From positions 1 through 55,586 of the forward strand of contig JAIRQO010000057.1 in assembly GCA_031256435.1 (NCBI GenBank): a DNA stretch of 55,586 nucleotides, given 5' to 3'. The translations under genes were made by a program, and so were the position numbers. The notes under the pieces were generated by a model, which saw only the letters and a list, made by a program, of their open reading frames with translations, had not been told where the DNA came from and made no database searches. The DNA is from Cellulomonadaceae bacterium. GTDB taxonomy: Bacteria > Actinomycetota > Actinomycetes > Actinomycetales > Cellulomonadaceae. This document shows positions 35,397 through 45,033 of the stretch, one piece after another; the first letter of the stretch is position 1; every line of letters begins with the position of its first letter.

Positions 35397-36713
35397 TTAG
35401 CCTCGTTCAACATCGGCACCGAGGGCAACAAGCTTCTCCTGGAAGTTTTCATAACCGCGGTCAATCAGGGAAATACCGCGCACCGTGGACCGGCCCTTGG
35501 CCCCCAGAGCCGCAATCAGGTGAGAGAACCCGCCGCGCAGATCCGGAACCTCAATATCCGCCGCTTGGAGCGGGGTGGGGCCGGAAATCACCGCAGAGTG
35601 CTTGAAGTTCCGCTGACCAAAGCGGCACGGACTGCCGCCCAGGCACTCGCGGTACAACTGGATGTGAGCACCCATCTGGTTCAGTGCGTCGGTAAAGCCG
35701 AACCGGTTCTCATACACGGTCTCGTGAACAATGCTGAGCCCCGTGGCCTGCGTTAATGCCACCACCAGTGGCTGCTGCCAGTCCGTCATGAAGCCCGGGT
35801 GAACATCCGTTTCCAGAACAATCGACTTCAGTTCCCCACCGGGGTGCCAGAACCGGATATCCCAATCATGAACCTCAAACTCGCCGCCCACTTTGCGGAA
35901 GGTGTTGAGGAAGGTCATCATCTCGGATTGGGATGCCCCGTTGACCGTGACGTCACCGCCGGTCACCAGCGCGGCCGAGGCCCAGGACGCCGCCTCAATG
36001 CGGTCCCCCATGGCCCAGTGGTTGTAACCGTGGAGTTTGTCCACGCCTTCAATGCGGATGGTGCGGTCCGTGTCCACGGAAATGATGGAACCCATCTTCT
36101 GCAACACCGCAATGAGGTCCATGATTTCCGGCTCAATGGCTGCGCCGGAAAGCTCGGTCAAACCTTCGGACAGTACGGCGGTGAGCAGCAGTTGCTCGGT
36201 GGCGCCCACGGACGGGTACGGGAGGTGAACCTTGGTTCCCTGGAGGCGCTTGGGGGCGCTGAGGTGGATGCCACCCGAACGCTTCTCCACCACGGCGCCA
36301 AACTGGCGCAGGATGTCCAGGTGATAGTTGATGGGGCGGTCCCCAATGGCGCACCCTCCCAGGTCCGGGATGTTGGCTTCACCGAGGCGGTGGAGCAACG
36401 GTCCGCAGAAGAGAATGGGAATCCGTGAACTGCCGGCGTGTGCATCAATATCAGCAACGTGCGCAGCAATCACATTGGAAGGGTCCAGGTCCAGGGTTCC
36501 GGCTTTGTCATCCCCGTCCACCGTGACGCCGTGCAACTCAAGGAGACCGGACACCACGGTGACGTCTCGAATCTGAGGAACATTGCGCAACGTGGACGGC
36601 GTTTCACCGAGAAGCGAGGCCACCATGGCCTTGGAAACAAAGTTCTTTGCTCCGCGAACCGTGATGTTGCCGTTGAGGGGATTTCCGCCATTGACGTAGA
36701 GAAGGTCATTCAC
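35397..36713 (-). CDS. murA: UDP-N-acetylglucosamine 1-carboxyvinyltransferase
   Basis: MurA transfers enolpyruvate to UDP-GlcNAc, the first committed step of peptidoglycan synthesis and the fosfomycin target. Family marks are VRGAKNFVSKAMVASLLGETPS, DLGGCAIGDRPINYHLDIL with the catalytic Cys in the GGCAIG segment, and PYPSVGATEQLLLTAVL. TDWQQPLVVALTQATG and YENRFGFTDALNQMGA follow. I chose the GTG at 36713 (438 residues): GGGAGG lies 9 bases before it, and homologues begin with a similar short lead to the first strand. An ATG at 36722 touches the GGAGG, and the frame is open to 36824. It heads the operon with plsC and gpsA. Confidence 0.95.
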   Translation of the reverse strand: MNDLLYVNGGNPLNGNITVRGAKNFVSKAMVASLLGETPSTLRNVPQIRDVTVVSGLLELHGVTVDGDDKAGTLDLDPSNVIAAHVADIDAHAGSSRIPILFCGPLLHRLGEANIPDLGGCAIGDRPINYHLDILRQFGAVVEKRSGGIHLSAPKRLQGTKVHLPYPSVGATEQLLLTAVLSEGLTELSGAAIEPEIMDLIAVLQKMGSIISVDTDRTIRIEGVDKLHGYNHWAMGDRIEAASWASAALVTGGDVTVNGASQSEMMTFLNTFRKVGGEFEVHDWDIRFWHPGGELKSIVLETDVHPGFMTDWQQPLVVALTQATGLSIVHETVYENRFGFTDALNQMGAHIQLYRECLGGSPCRFGQRNFKHSAVISGPTPLQAADIEVPDLRGGFSHLIAALGAKGRSTVRGISLIDRGYENFQEKLVALGADVERG

Positions 36714-36810
36714 ATATCCCATCCTCCCCCGTAACGGCCGATTCAGCCACCGCCGCGCCTGACAATGCGACGATCTGATTCTGATTCGTGTCTTTGCAAG
36801 GCTCTGATGA

Positions 36811-38214
<1,404 letters not shown>

Positions 38215-38233
38215 TAGTTCTGTTGGTGACGTT

Positions 38234-38261
38234 GTGTGGGCACCGCTTGCGGTGCCCACAC
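38234..38261 (+). terminator. 13-bp perfect hairpin between gdhA and apt
   Basis: Arms GTGTGGGCACCGC and GCGGTGCCCACAC enclose a 2-base loop. It ends about 5 bases before the apt ribosome binding site. No T-run follows, so it may end gdhA or modulate apt. Confidence 0.6.
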
Positions 38262-38278
38262 TGTTCCAGGAGGACTCC

Positions 38279-38917
38279 ATGGCGGATGACATTGCCCTGA
38301 CCGGATTGACCGTATTGGGCGAGAAACGCGCTGCAGAATTGCGCGCTCTGATACGAGATATCCCCGGGTATCCCCACGAACCCATCATCTTCCGTGACAT
38401 CACCCCCATGCTGGCCGATGGGGCTGCCTTCAATGACATGGTAGAAGCGTTTGCGCGCCTCTACGAGGATGAGGACGGCCACCACGGCATTGACTGCGTG
38501 GTGGGCATGGAAGCACGCGGCTTCATCCTTGGTGCCGCGTTGGCGTTGCGCTTGGGCGTGGGGTTTGTCCCGTTGCGTAAGGCTGGCAAACTGCCACCTC
38601 CGGTGGAATCACAAACGTATGACCTGGAATACGGGACTGCCACCTTGGAGGTGCGCTCCGGCACCTTCTCCGAGGGTGACTCCGTGCTGGTCATTGATGA
38701 CATTCTGGCTACCGGCGGAACCGCTCAAGCGGCGGCCAAACTGGTGGAAAGTGCCGGCGGTACCGTCAGGGCCATGGTGTTCCTGATGGAACTCGGCGGG
38801 TTGCCAGGCCGGGCGCGTCTGTCAGACCGGCAGGTGGACACCCTGCTGTTTGTGGATGAGGAACAGGGCTTTGGTGATGACATTGCCCCGCCGGAGAGTC
38901 TGCACGCGCGTCAGTAA
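38279..38917 (+). CDS. apt: Adenine phosphoribosyltransferase
   Basis: Apt salvages adenine by joining it to PRPP, giving AMP. The 212-residue protein has IPGYPHEPIIFRDITPMLADG near residue 26, VVGMEARGFILGAALALRLGVGFVPLRKAGKLP, and the PRPP-binding VLVIDDILATGGTAQAAAKLVE near 137. It is somewhat longer than the usual 170-180 residues because of a C-terminal extension with DRQVDTLLFVDEEQGFGDD. AGGAGG lies 8 bases before the ATG at 38279. In many actinobacteria apt is next to relA and secF; here it follows gdhA. Confidence 0.93.
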   Translation: MADDIALTGLTVLGEKRAAELRALIRDIPGYPHEPIIFRDITPMLADGAAFNDMVEAFARLYEDEDGHHGIDCVVGMEARGFILGAALALRLGVGFVPLRKAGKLPPPVESQTYDLEYGTATLEVRSGTFSEGDSVLVIDDILATGGTAQAAAKLVESAGGTVRAMVFLMELGGLPGRARLSDRQVDTLLFVDEEQGFGDDIAPPESLHARQ

Positions 38918-39069
38918 AGGAGTTGTCCCTGGGGATGACCCGAGTACAGGTGTGCCTGGCGAGTGATAACGGTGTCGCCCCCGTAACGCGTCCACGATCG
39001 TCGAAGGAAATTGGCGACTCGCCGCACCGTGGGAGGCGGGCTCCCGTGACTCTACGGTTGACTGGAACA

Positions 39070-39882
39070 ATGCTTCAGGTGTGTTTACACGGGCGCGGCG
39101 GCCAGGGAGTGGTCACCGCCTCCGAGATGCTGGCTCAATCCGCGTTCTCCGAAGGGCATCAGGTGCAGGCGTTCCCGTCCTTTGGTTCGGAGCGCATGGG
39201 TGCGCCGGTGATCGCGTTTGTGCGCATCTCTGACACTCCCATCACCACGCACGAGCCGATCCTGACTCCGGACGCTGTGGTGGTTCAGGACGCCACTTTG
39301 ATGGACACGCTCGATGTGTTTGCGGGATTGGCACCTGACGGGTGGGCAGTGGTCAATACCCTGGCGAGTGCTACTGAGGTGCGCGCGGCTCATGCTGGTG
39401 CTCCTGCTGAAAACCACATTGCGGCCATCCCTGCTGATGCCATTGTGCGGTTGTACTTGGGCGCTAATAAGCCCTCGGCAGCGATGCTCGGAGCGTTCGC
39501 GGCGTTGACGGGCAGCGTGTCCCTGGATTCCGCCGTGGCCTCCATCAACAAACGCTTCTCTGGGCGCGTGGCGGCAGGGAACGTGTCAGCGGCACGCATT
39601 GCGTACGCGTGGGTGGAGCGTGCGCGGACGGGTGGCGGTGACGTGAGCGGCGGTGGCGATGGGGGCGCTGGTAGCGCTGGGGATGCGGGCGCTGGGGACT
39701 CGGCAACCGCCGGATCGGTCACGGAGGCTGTGGTAGCCCTCGGCCAAGAACTCGGCATTGATGATCCACGAATCCGGAAGCAACCCGCTCCGGATCAACC
39801 TGCACGGAACCAACCCGCGCAGAACCAGCCCGCCCAGATTCAATCCACCCAGAACCAACCCGGCCAGGGAGGCGCAGCGTGA
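39070..39882 (+). CDS. porG: 2-oxoacid:acceptor oxidoreductase, gamma subunit
   Basis: This subunit belongs to a thiamine-dependent complex that oxidises a 2-oxoacid to the acyl-CoA and reduces ferredoxin. The gamma domain reads HGRGGQGVVTASEMLAQSAFSEGHQVQAFPSFGSERMGAPVIAFVRIS near residue 7. The last about 75 residues are not part of the domain: a Gly-Ala-Asp stretch, a short helix, and then five 5-residue units (DQPAR, NQPAQ, NQPAQ, IQSTQ, NQPGQ). I chose the ATG at 39070; the frame is open to 38923 but lacks family sequence. The stop overlaps the GTG start of the alpha subunit. Pyruvate is the likely substrate but is not proven. Confidence 0.87.
   Translation: MLQVCLHGRGGQGVVTASEMLAQSAFSEGHQVQAFPSFGSERMGAPVIAFVRISDTPITTHEPILTPDAVVVQDATLMDTLDVFAGLAPDGWAVVNTLASATEVRAAHAGAPAENHIAAIPADAIVRLYLGANKPSAAMLGAFAALTGSVSLDSAVASINKRFSGRVAAGNVSAARIAYAWVERARTGGGDVSGGGDGGAGSAGDAGAGDSATAGSVTEAVVALGQELGIDDPRIRKQPAPDQPARNQPAQNQPAQIQSTQNQPGQGGAA
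39793..39867 (+). repeat. Five 15-base in-frame repeats in porG
   Basis: The units encode xQPxx pentapeptides at the C-terminus, rich in Gln, Pro and Asn. Confidence 0.75.
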
Positions 39883-41384
39883 CCACTTCTGACACTGGTG
39901 TCCAACTGCTGGAAGGCTCCCAGGCCGTAGCGCAGGCTATTTCACGCGCGCGCCCCGGGGTGGTGTGCGCCTACCCCATCTCCCCTCAAACGCACATCGT
40001 TGAGGCTCTCTCCGCTGCCGTGCGCAAGGGCACCTTGCCCCATTGCGAGTACATCAACGTGGAGTCCGAATTTGCGGCCATGTCCGTGGCAATCGGCTCG
40101 TCGGCTGCGGGTGCCAGAACCTACACCGCAACCGCTTCCCAGGGTTTGCTCTACATGGCCGAGGCTGTATATAACGCCGCTGGCCTGGGGTTACCCATTG
40201 TGATGACCGTGGCGTCCCGCGCCATCGGCTCCCCCATCAACATCTGGAATGACCACTCGGACTCACTGTCACAACGTGATTCCGGATGGCTGCAACTCTT
40301 TGCTGCGGACAACCAGGAGGCCGTGGATCTCCACATCCAAGCCTTTGCCATTGCCGAGGAACTTCGCTTACCCGTGATGGTCTGCATGGACGGATTTGTG
40401 CTCACGCACGCGCTGGAACTGGTGGACATTCCCTCCCAAGACGCGGTGGACGCGTTCTTGCCGCCCGCTAGTGACATCCACGCGGAAATGGATGTGGCCA
40501 CGCCCGGAACCGTGGGAACCATGGCCGGACCGGATATCTTCACCGAGACCAAGTACGTGAGTTACCAGCAACACGTGGCCGCTCATGACGTGGTGGAAAA
40601 GTGGGGCCAACGCTGGTTTGACACCTTCGGCAGGGATGCCGGCGGCCTGGTACGTCTTTATGAAACATCCGACGACGGTGTGGTGGGTGGCACCAAAGTT
40701 CCGGCGGCATCGGGCAAAGTGCGGGGCTGTGATCCCAACGAGATAGTGGTCATTGCCATGGGCTCCACGCTCGGAACCATGCAGGCTGTCCTTCCCGAGT
40801 TGGCCGACGAAGGCATCCGGGTACGCCTGGTGGGCATTACCTCCTTCCGCCCCTTCCCGGACGCACTCCTCCGCGAGGTGATTGGCCAGGCTCGCCGCGT
40901 GGTGGTCATTGACCGCGCAGTGCAGTTGGGCATTGGTGGCGTGCTCACCGGCGAGATTCGCCGGGCACTGTATGACTCGGGAGCCTCCGTGCATCCGGTG
41001 GCTGCGGGCTTGGGTGGACGTCCCATCACGGAGAAATCCCTGGCGGAACTGGTGCGCCAGGCATCCCGCGGCGAGTTGGATGTTCACCTGAACTGGATGG
41101 ACTTGCGTCACGATGTAGTGGACGCCGCCGTGGAAGCCTCAGCGCGTGCCACAGCCGAAGGCGTCGGCAGTGCCGCCGCCGCCATGGCGGAGGGCGATTC
41201 CGGGCGGCCCGTCCAGCGAGCAGAGCGAGTGACGGTCGAAACCCCTGCAGACGATTCCGGGCGGCCCGGCCAGCGAGCACAGCGAGCGACGGTCGAAACC
41301 CCTGCAGACGATTCCGGGCGGTTGAGCCAGCGAGCAGAGCGAGCGACGGTCGAAACCCCCGCCAACCAGGAAACGGAGAAGTGA
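39879..41384 (+). CDS. porA: 2-oxoacid:acceptor oxidoreductase, alpha subunit
   Basis: The alpha subunit carries part of the thiamine diphosphate and substrate site. The 501-residue protein has LEGSQAVAQAISRARPGVVCAYPISPQTHIVEALSAAV near residue 10, ECYINVESEF-like YINVESEFAAMSVAIGSSAAGARTYTATASQGLLYMAEAVYNAAGLGLPIVMTV, and a second domain with VVVIDRAVQLGIGG and GLGGRPI. The final 60 residues are three 19-residue repeats (DSGRxxQRAxRxTVETPAD) coded by 57-base units. These units match an interspersed DNA repeat found near 55.05 kb. The start is a GTG that overlaps the porG stop. Confidence 0.9.
   Translation: MTTSDTGVQLLEGSQAVAQAISRARPGVVCAYPISPQTHIVEALSAAVRKGTLPHCEYINVESEFAAMSVAIGSSAAGARTYTATASQGLLYMAEAVYNAAGLGLPIVMTVASRAIGSPINIWNDHSDSLSQRDSGWLQLFAADNQEAVDLHIQAFAIAEELRLPVMVCMDGFVLTHALELVDIPSQDAVDAFLPPASDIHAEMDVATPGTVGTMAGPDIFTETKYVSYQQHVAAHDVVEKWGQRWFDTFGRDAGGLVRLYETSDDGVVGGTKVPAASGKVRGCDPNEIVVIAMGSTLGTMQAVLPELADEGIRVRLVGITSFRPFPDALLREVIGQARRVVVIDRAVQLGIGGVLTGEIRRALYDSGASVHPVAAGLGGRPITEKSLAELVRQASRGELDVHLNWMDLRHDVVDAAVEASARATAEGVGSAAAAMAEGDSGRPVQRAERVTVETPADDSGRPGQRAQRATVETPADDSGRLSQRAERATVETPANQETEK
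41196..41366 (+). repeat. Three 57-base in-frame repeats in porA, related to an interspersed repeat
   Basis: Units start at 41196, 41253 and 41310. The third holds GGCGGTTGAGCCAG and GACGGTCGAAACCCCC around a 14-base centre. The same two flanks enclose a different 14-base centre at 55043-55086. Confidence 0.85.
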
Positions 41385-41385
41385 C

Positions 41386-42522
41386 ATGGTGAAGATCAAC
41401 GTTCCCTTCCTGCAAACAGGATCCCTGGTGGCCGGGAACCGACTCCTCGATGAACAGGACCGCGCCGTTGCCTCCTGGCAAAACCGCGAGTCCTCATTGA
41501 CCACCGGGCATCGCGCCTGCCAAGGATGCGCGGAAGCACTCGGTGCCCGCTGGGTTCTGGATACCGCCTATGACTGTGCCGACGGCAAACTCATGGTGGC
41601 CAATGCCACGGGATGCCTGGAAGTGTTCTCCACGTTGTATCCCGAATCGGGCTGGAAACTGCCATGGATTCACTCCCTGTTTGCCAACGCCGCTTCCGTA
41701 GCAACGGGCATGGTGGCCGCCCTGGCCGCCAAGGGAGACACCGAAACCCGCGTGGTGGCCCAAGGCGGTGACGGCGGGACGGTAGATATCGGCATGGCCT
41801 GCATCTCCGGCATGTTTGAACGAAACGATGACGTGCTCTTTGTGTGCTATGACAACCAGGGGTACATGAACACGGGTGTCCAGCGCTCCGGAGCCACACC
41901 TCCCACGGCACGGACCGCCACCACTCCCCCGGTAGGCCCGCACCCAGGCCAGGCCTTTGGCCAAGGGAAGTTCATGCCCCTGATTGCCATGGGTCATGAG
42001 ATTCCTTACGTGGCCACGGCGTCCGTAGCGGACCTGCGGGACCTGGAACGCAAGGTCCGCACCGCCATGAGTTACCGCGGGGCTCGGTATCTGCACGTCT
42101 TTGTTCCGTGCCCCCTGGGGTGGGGCTCGGAGTCCGGACAGTCCATCCAGATTGCCCGCCTGGCGGTGCGCTGTGGATTGTTCCCCCTCATTGAGGCGGT
42201 GAACGGTGAATTGGTGGGCTCCACCAAGATTAGGGATCGGGTGGACGTGATGGACTACCTGAAACCACAACGCCGGTTCGCCCATGTGGTGGCGGGCAAG
42301 GACCCCGAGCAGTTGGCGGGATTACGTGCCATTGCCGAGAAGAACATCCGCCGCTACCGCCTTCTGGAAGGGTTTGGCCCCAGCACAGAATCGTCGAACA
42401 CAGAATCGTCGAACGCAGAATCGTCGAACGCGGAATCGTCGAACACTGGCCCGTCGGTTGAGCCGCCCGCCGGGCGTGACGAAACCACGGGCCCTGTGAC
42501 CACCGAAGGAGGCGTGGCATGA
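41386..42522 (+). CDS. porB: 2-oxoacid:acceptor oxidoreductase, beta subunit
   Basis: The beta subunit binds thiamine diphosphate and a [4Fe-4S] cluster. The 378-residue protein has GHRACQGCAEALGARWV near residue 41 and ANATGCLEVFSTLYP near 69, giving three of the cluster cysteines, with a fourth probable in VFVPCPLGWG. VAQGGDGGTVDIGMACISGMFERNDDVLFVCYDNQGYMNTGVQRSGATP is the cofactor motif (GDG to NQ). Near the C-terminus, after YRLLEGFGP, lie four pentapeptides ending ESSN (coded by 15-base units), then a short disordered tail. Its stop overlaps the next ATG. Confidence 0.92.
   Translation: MVKINVPFLQTGSLVAGNRLLDEQDRAVASWQNRESSLTTGHRACQGCAEALGARWVLDTAYDCADGKLMVANATGCLEVFSTLYPESGWKLPWIHSLFANAASVATGMVAALAAKGDTETRVVAQGGDGGTVDIGMACISGMFERNDDVLFVCYDNQGYMNTGVQRSGATPPTARTATTPPVGPHPGQAFGQGKFMPLIAMGHEIPYVATASVADLRDLERKVRTAMSYRGARYLHVFVPCPLGWGSESGQSIQIARLAVRCGLFPLIEAVNGELVGSTKIRDRVDVMDYLKPQRRFAHVVAGKDPEQLAGLRAIAEKNIRRYRLLEGFGPSTESSNTESSNAESSNAESSNTGPSVEPPAGRDETTGPVTTEGGVA
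42385..42444 (+). repeat. Four 15-base in-frame repeats in porB
   Basis: Each unit contains GAATCGTCGAAC and encodes TESSN or AESSN. The copies differ at one or two bases. Confidence 0.85.
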
Positions 42523-44198
42523 GCGCCGTACCCGTGAACTTGACTGCACAGCCCACTACAGCCCACCCCAACTTGGCCAATGTGGACATCGGCCGTGCCA
42601 CCGGGCCCGGAACCTCGGCGGTGTATCACACCGGCGGCTGGCGTACCGAACGTCCCGTGTATGTGGACCTCCTCCCACCGTGTTCGGCCGCCTGCCCGGC
42701 CTCAGAGGAAATCCAGGCCTGGCTCTACGAGGCCGCCGAAGGCTCGGACGGGTACGAGCACGCGTGGCGCAAGATTGTGGAAGTCAACCCCATGCCCGCC
42801 ATCATGGGCCGAATTTGTTACCACCCGTGTCAAACCGCGTGCAACCGCGTCCAAGTGGACACTCAAGTGGGCATCAACGCCGTGGAGCGCTTCCTGGGTG
42901 ACCTGGCGCTCGAACGCGGATGGTCCCTGCCTGCGCCGAAGCAGGAGACCGGCAAGCGCATCCTCATTGTGGGTTCCGGACCGGCCGGCCTCAGTGCCTC
43001 CTATCACCTCAGGATGCTGGGTCACGCGGTCACAGTGCGCGAGGCCCAGGAGGAACTCGGCGGCATGATGCGCTACGGGATTCCGGAATATCGCCTCCCG
43101 CGGGACATCCTGGATGCCGAGGTTGCTCGCATCGCCGCTACCGGTGTCACCTTTGAGGTGGCAACGCCCGTCACGGATCTCCCAGCCGCGTGTACCGAGT
43201 TTGATGCCGTTCTCATTGCCGTGGGCGCTGGTCAAGGCGCACATGCGGACATTCCGGCCATTGACGCCAAAGTGCTCGATGCCGTGACCATGCTCCATGA
43301 CACTGCTGCTGGGGACGCTCCCCTCTTGGGGCGCCGTGTGGCGGTGTATGGCGGAGGGAACACCGCCATGGACGCTGCCAGAACCGCGCGTAGGCTCGGT
43401 GCCAGTGACACGGTGATCATCTACCGACGCACCCAGGCTCAGATGCCAGCGCACAGCGAAGAGTTTGAGGACGCCGTGCTGGAAGGCGTGCGTGCCCAAT
43501 GGCTGACCACCATCAAGGACGTGGATCATGACGCCATCCACGTGGAGCGCATGGAACTGGACGCCAACGGTCGGCCTGTACCCACGGGCGAGTTTGATGA
43601 AGTCCACGCCGACGCGGTGGTGTTAGCCATCGGCCAGAATGTGGACCTCACCCTCGTCGAAAATGATGACGCGATAGATGTCACGGACGGAGTGATTGGC
43701 ATCAACGAGTCCATGATGACGGGGCGTGCCGGGGTGTTCGCTGCGGGCGATGCGGCTCCCGGCGAGCGCACAGCCACCTTTGCCATCGGGCAGGGCAGGA
43801 TCGCGGCACACCACATGGACGCGTATCTGATGGGCGGGGAATTCACCACGCCCGAGCGCCCGAACCAAGTGCCGTTCTCCCGGCTGAACACCTGGTACTA
43901 CTCGGATGCTCCTGAACAGGTCCGTGACACTCTCGATGCGGCTCGTCGCATCACCGGGTTTGAAGAGGTGCTGCACGGGCTCACCGAAACTTCGGCACTC
44001 TTTGAGGCGCGGCGATGCATGAGTTGCGGCAACTGCTTTGAGTGTGACAACTGCTACGGCATGTGCCCCGACGATGCCATCATCAAATTGGGCCCCGGCA
44101 AACGGTTTGAGATTGACTTGGATTACTGCAAGGGCTGTTCCATTTGTGCTACGGAATGTCCGTGCGGAGCCATCGATATGGTCCCCGAAACGCGGTAG
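42519..44198 (+). CDS. GltD-like flavin oxidoreductase fused to a 2[4Fe-4S] ferredoxin domain
   Basis: The 559-residue protein has three parts. The N-terminal iron-sulfur region resembles the glutamate synthase small subunit (CSAACPASEEIQAWL, near residues 51-65, and CYHPCQTACNR near 104). Two dinucleotide-binding motifs follow: ILIVGSGPAGLSASYHLRMLGH for FAD near 148 and VAVYGGGNTAMDAARTARRLGA for NAD(P) near 274. The C-terminus is a ferredoxin domain with CMSCGNCFECDNCYGMCP and CKGCSICATECPCG, eight cysteines for two clusters. It overlaps porB by 4 bases. It likely passes electrons between the oxidoreductase clusters and NADP(H), taking the place of a separate delta subunit; this is inference. 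Confidence 0.9.
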   Translation: MSAVPVNLTAQPTTAHPNLANVDIGRATGPGTSAVYHTGGWRTERPVYVDLLPPCSAACPASEEIQAWLYEAAEGSDGYEHAWRKIVEVNPMPAIMGRICYHPCQTACNRVQVDTQVGINAVERFLGDLALERGWSLPAPKQETGKRILIVGSGPAGLSASYHLRMLGHAVTVREAQEELGGMMRYGIPEYRLPRDILDAEVARIAATGVTFEVATPVTDLPAACTEFDAVLIAVGAGQGAHADIPAIDAKVLDAVTMLHDTAAGDAPLLGRRVAVYGGGNTAMDAARTARRLGASDTVIIYRRTQAQMPAHSEEFEDAVLEGVRAQWLTTIKDVDHDAIHVERMELDANGRPVPTGEFDEVHADAVVLAIGQNVDLTLVENDDAIDVTDGVIGINESMMTGRAGVFAAGDAAPGERTATFAIGQGRIAAHHMDAYLMGGEFTTPERPNQVPFSRLNTWYYSDAPEQVRDTLDAARRITGFEEVLHGLTETSALFEARRCMSCGNCFECDNCYGMCPDDAIIKLGPGKRFEIDLDYCKGCSICATECPCGAIDMVPETR

Positions 44199-44281
44199 TG
44201 AGCGGTTGCCGTGGGTGGACGCGGTTCCGCGGTCATTCGGCAGGCCACGGTTCAATCACGGCGAACCACGCGGTTGCTGGC

Positions 44282-44287
44282 TAGGCT
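44282..44287 (+). promoter_or_regulatory. -10-like hexamer for leaderless eda
   Basis: TAGGCT ends 6 bases before the ATG at 44294. Confidence 0.45.
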
Positions 44288-44293
44288 GGCCTC

Positions 44294-44944
44294 ATGCACG
44301 TCCTTGATGCCTTTGAAGATGCCCATGTGGTCCCCGTAGTGACGGTCAGCGGCGCTGACGAGGGTGACAATCTCGCCTCCGCGCTGAAAGCAGGCGGACT
44401 GCCCATTGCCGAAGTCACCTTGCGTATGCCCTATGCCCTGGATGCGCTGCGCTCGGTGGCCACCAAGCACCCCGACGTACTGGTGGGATGCGGCACGGTG
44501 ATTTCCGTCCGCCAAGTGGACGAGGCCGTGGATGCAGGAGCGCAATTCATCGTGTCCCCTGGGACCTGGGAACCCGTGGTGCGCCGGGCGCAGCAGCGCG
44601 GCGTGGAGGTCATTCCGGGAATCGCCAGCGCCTCGGATATCATGCGAGCCCGTGACCTGGGGATTTCCTGCGTCAAGGTGTTCCCCGCGAGTTCCATTGG
44701 CGGGCCGGACGCACTCCGCGAACTCATGGCACCGTTCCCTGGCTTGAGATTCATCCCCACGGGTGGCATCACCGAGGAGAACCTTGCTGAATACCTGGAG
44801 TTGCCCCCGGTGCTCGCGGCGGGCATCAGTTGGAACGTTGACCGCGGCCACATTGAGGCCGGTCACTGGGATGAGATCACGCGCCAAACCCAGGAGGCCG
44901 TGGCACTGGCAGCCATGGTGACGCCCGCTCCCGACGATTTCTAG
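44294..44944 (+). CDS. eda: KDPG/KHG aldolase
   Basis: Eda splits 2-keto-3-deoxy-6-phosphogluconate into pyruvate and glyceraldehyde 3-phosphate, and in many bacteria also acts on 4-hydroxy-2-oxoglutarate. The 216-residue protein has IAEVTLRMPYALDAL near residue 38, VGCGTVISVRQVDEAVDAGAQFIVSPG near 63, and CVKVFPASSIGGPDAL near 125 with the Schiff-base Lys, then FIPTGGITEENLAEYL. It could supply pyruvate to the oxidoreductase encoded just upstream. No edd gene is in the window. The ATG lies 6 bases after TAGGCT without a ribosome binding site. Confidence 0.94.
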   Translation: MHVLDAFEDAHVVPVVTVSGADEGDNLASALKAGGLPIAEVTLRMPYALDALRSVATKHPDVLVGCGTVISVRQVDEAVDAGAQFIVSPGTWEPVVRRAQQRGVEVIPGIASASDIMRARDLGISCVKVFPASSIGGPDALRELMAPFPGLRFIPTGGITEENLAEYLELPPVLAAGISWNVDRGHIEAGHWDEITRQTQEAVALAAMVTPAPDDF

Positions 44945-44964
44945 AGTGCTTCATCGTCGAAGGA

Positions 44965-45033
44965 CATGACGTAAGGCTGGATGACGCAAGGCTTGATGAC
45001 ATGGGTTTGGGTGACACAGGGCTAGATGACGGG
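44965..45033 (+). repeat. 15-base degenerate tandem repeats before the membrane gene
   Basis: Units such as CATGACGTAAGGCTG, GATGACGCAAGGCTT and GATGACATGGGTTTG repeat about five times up to the ATG at 45034. Confidence 0.65.
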
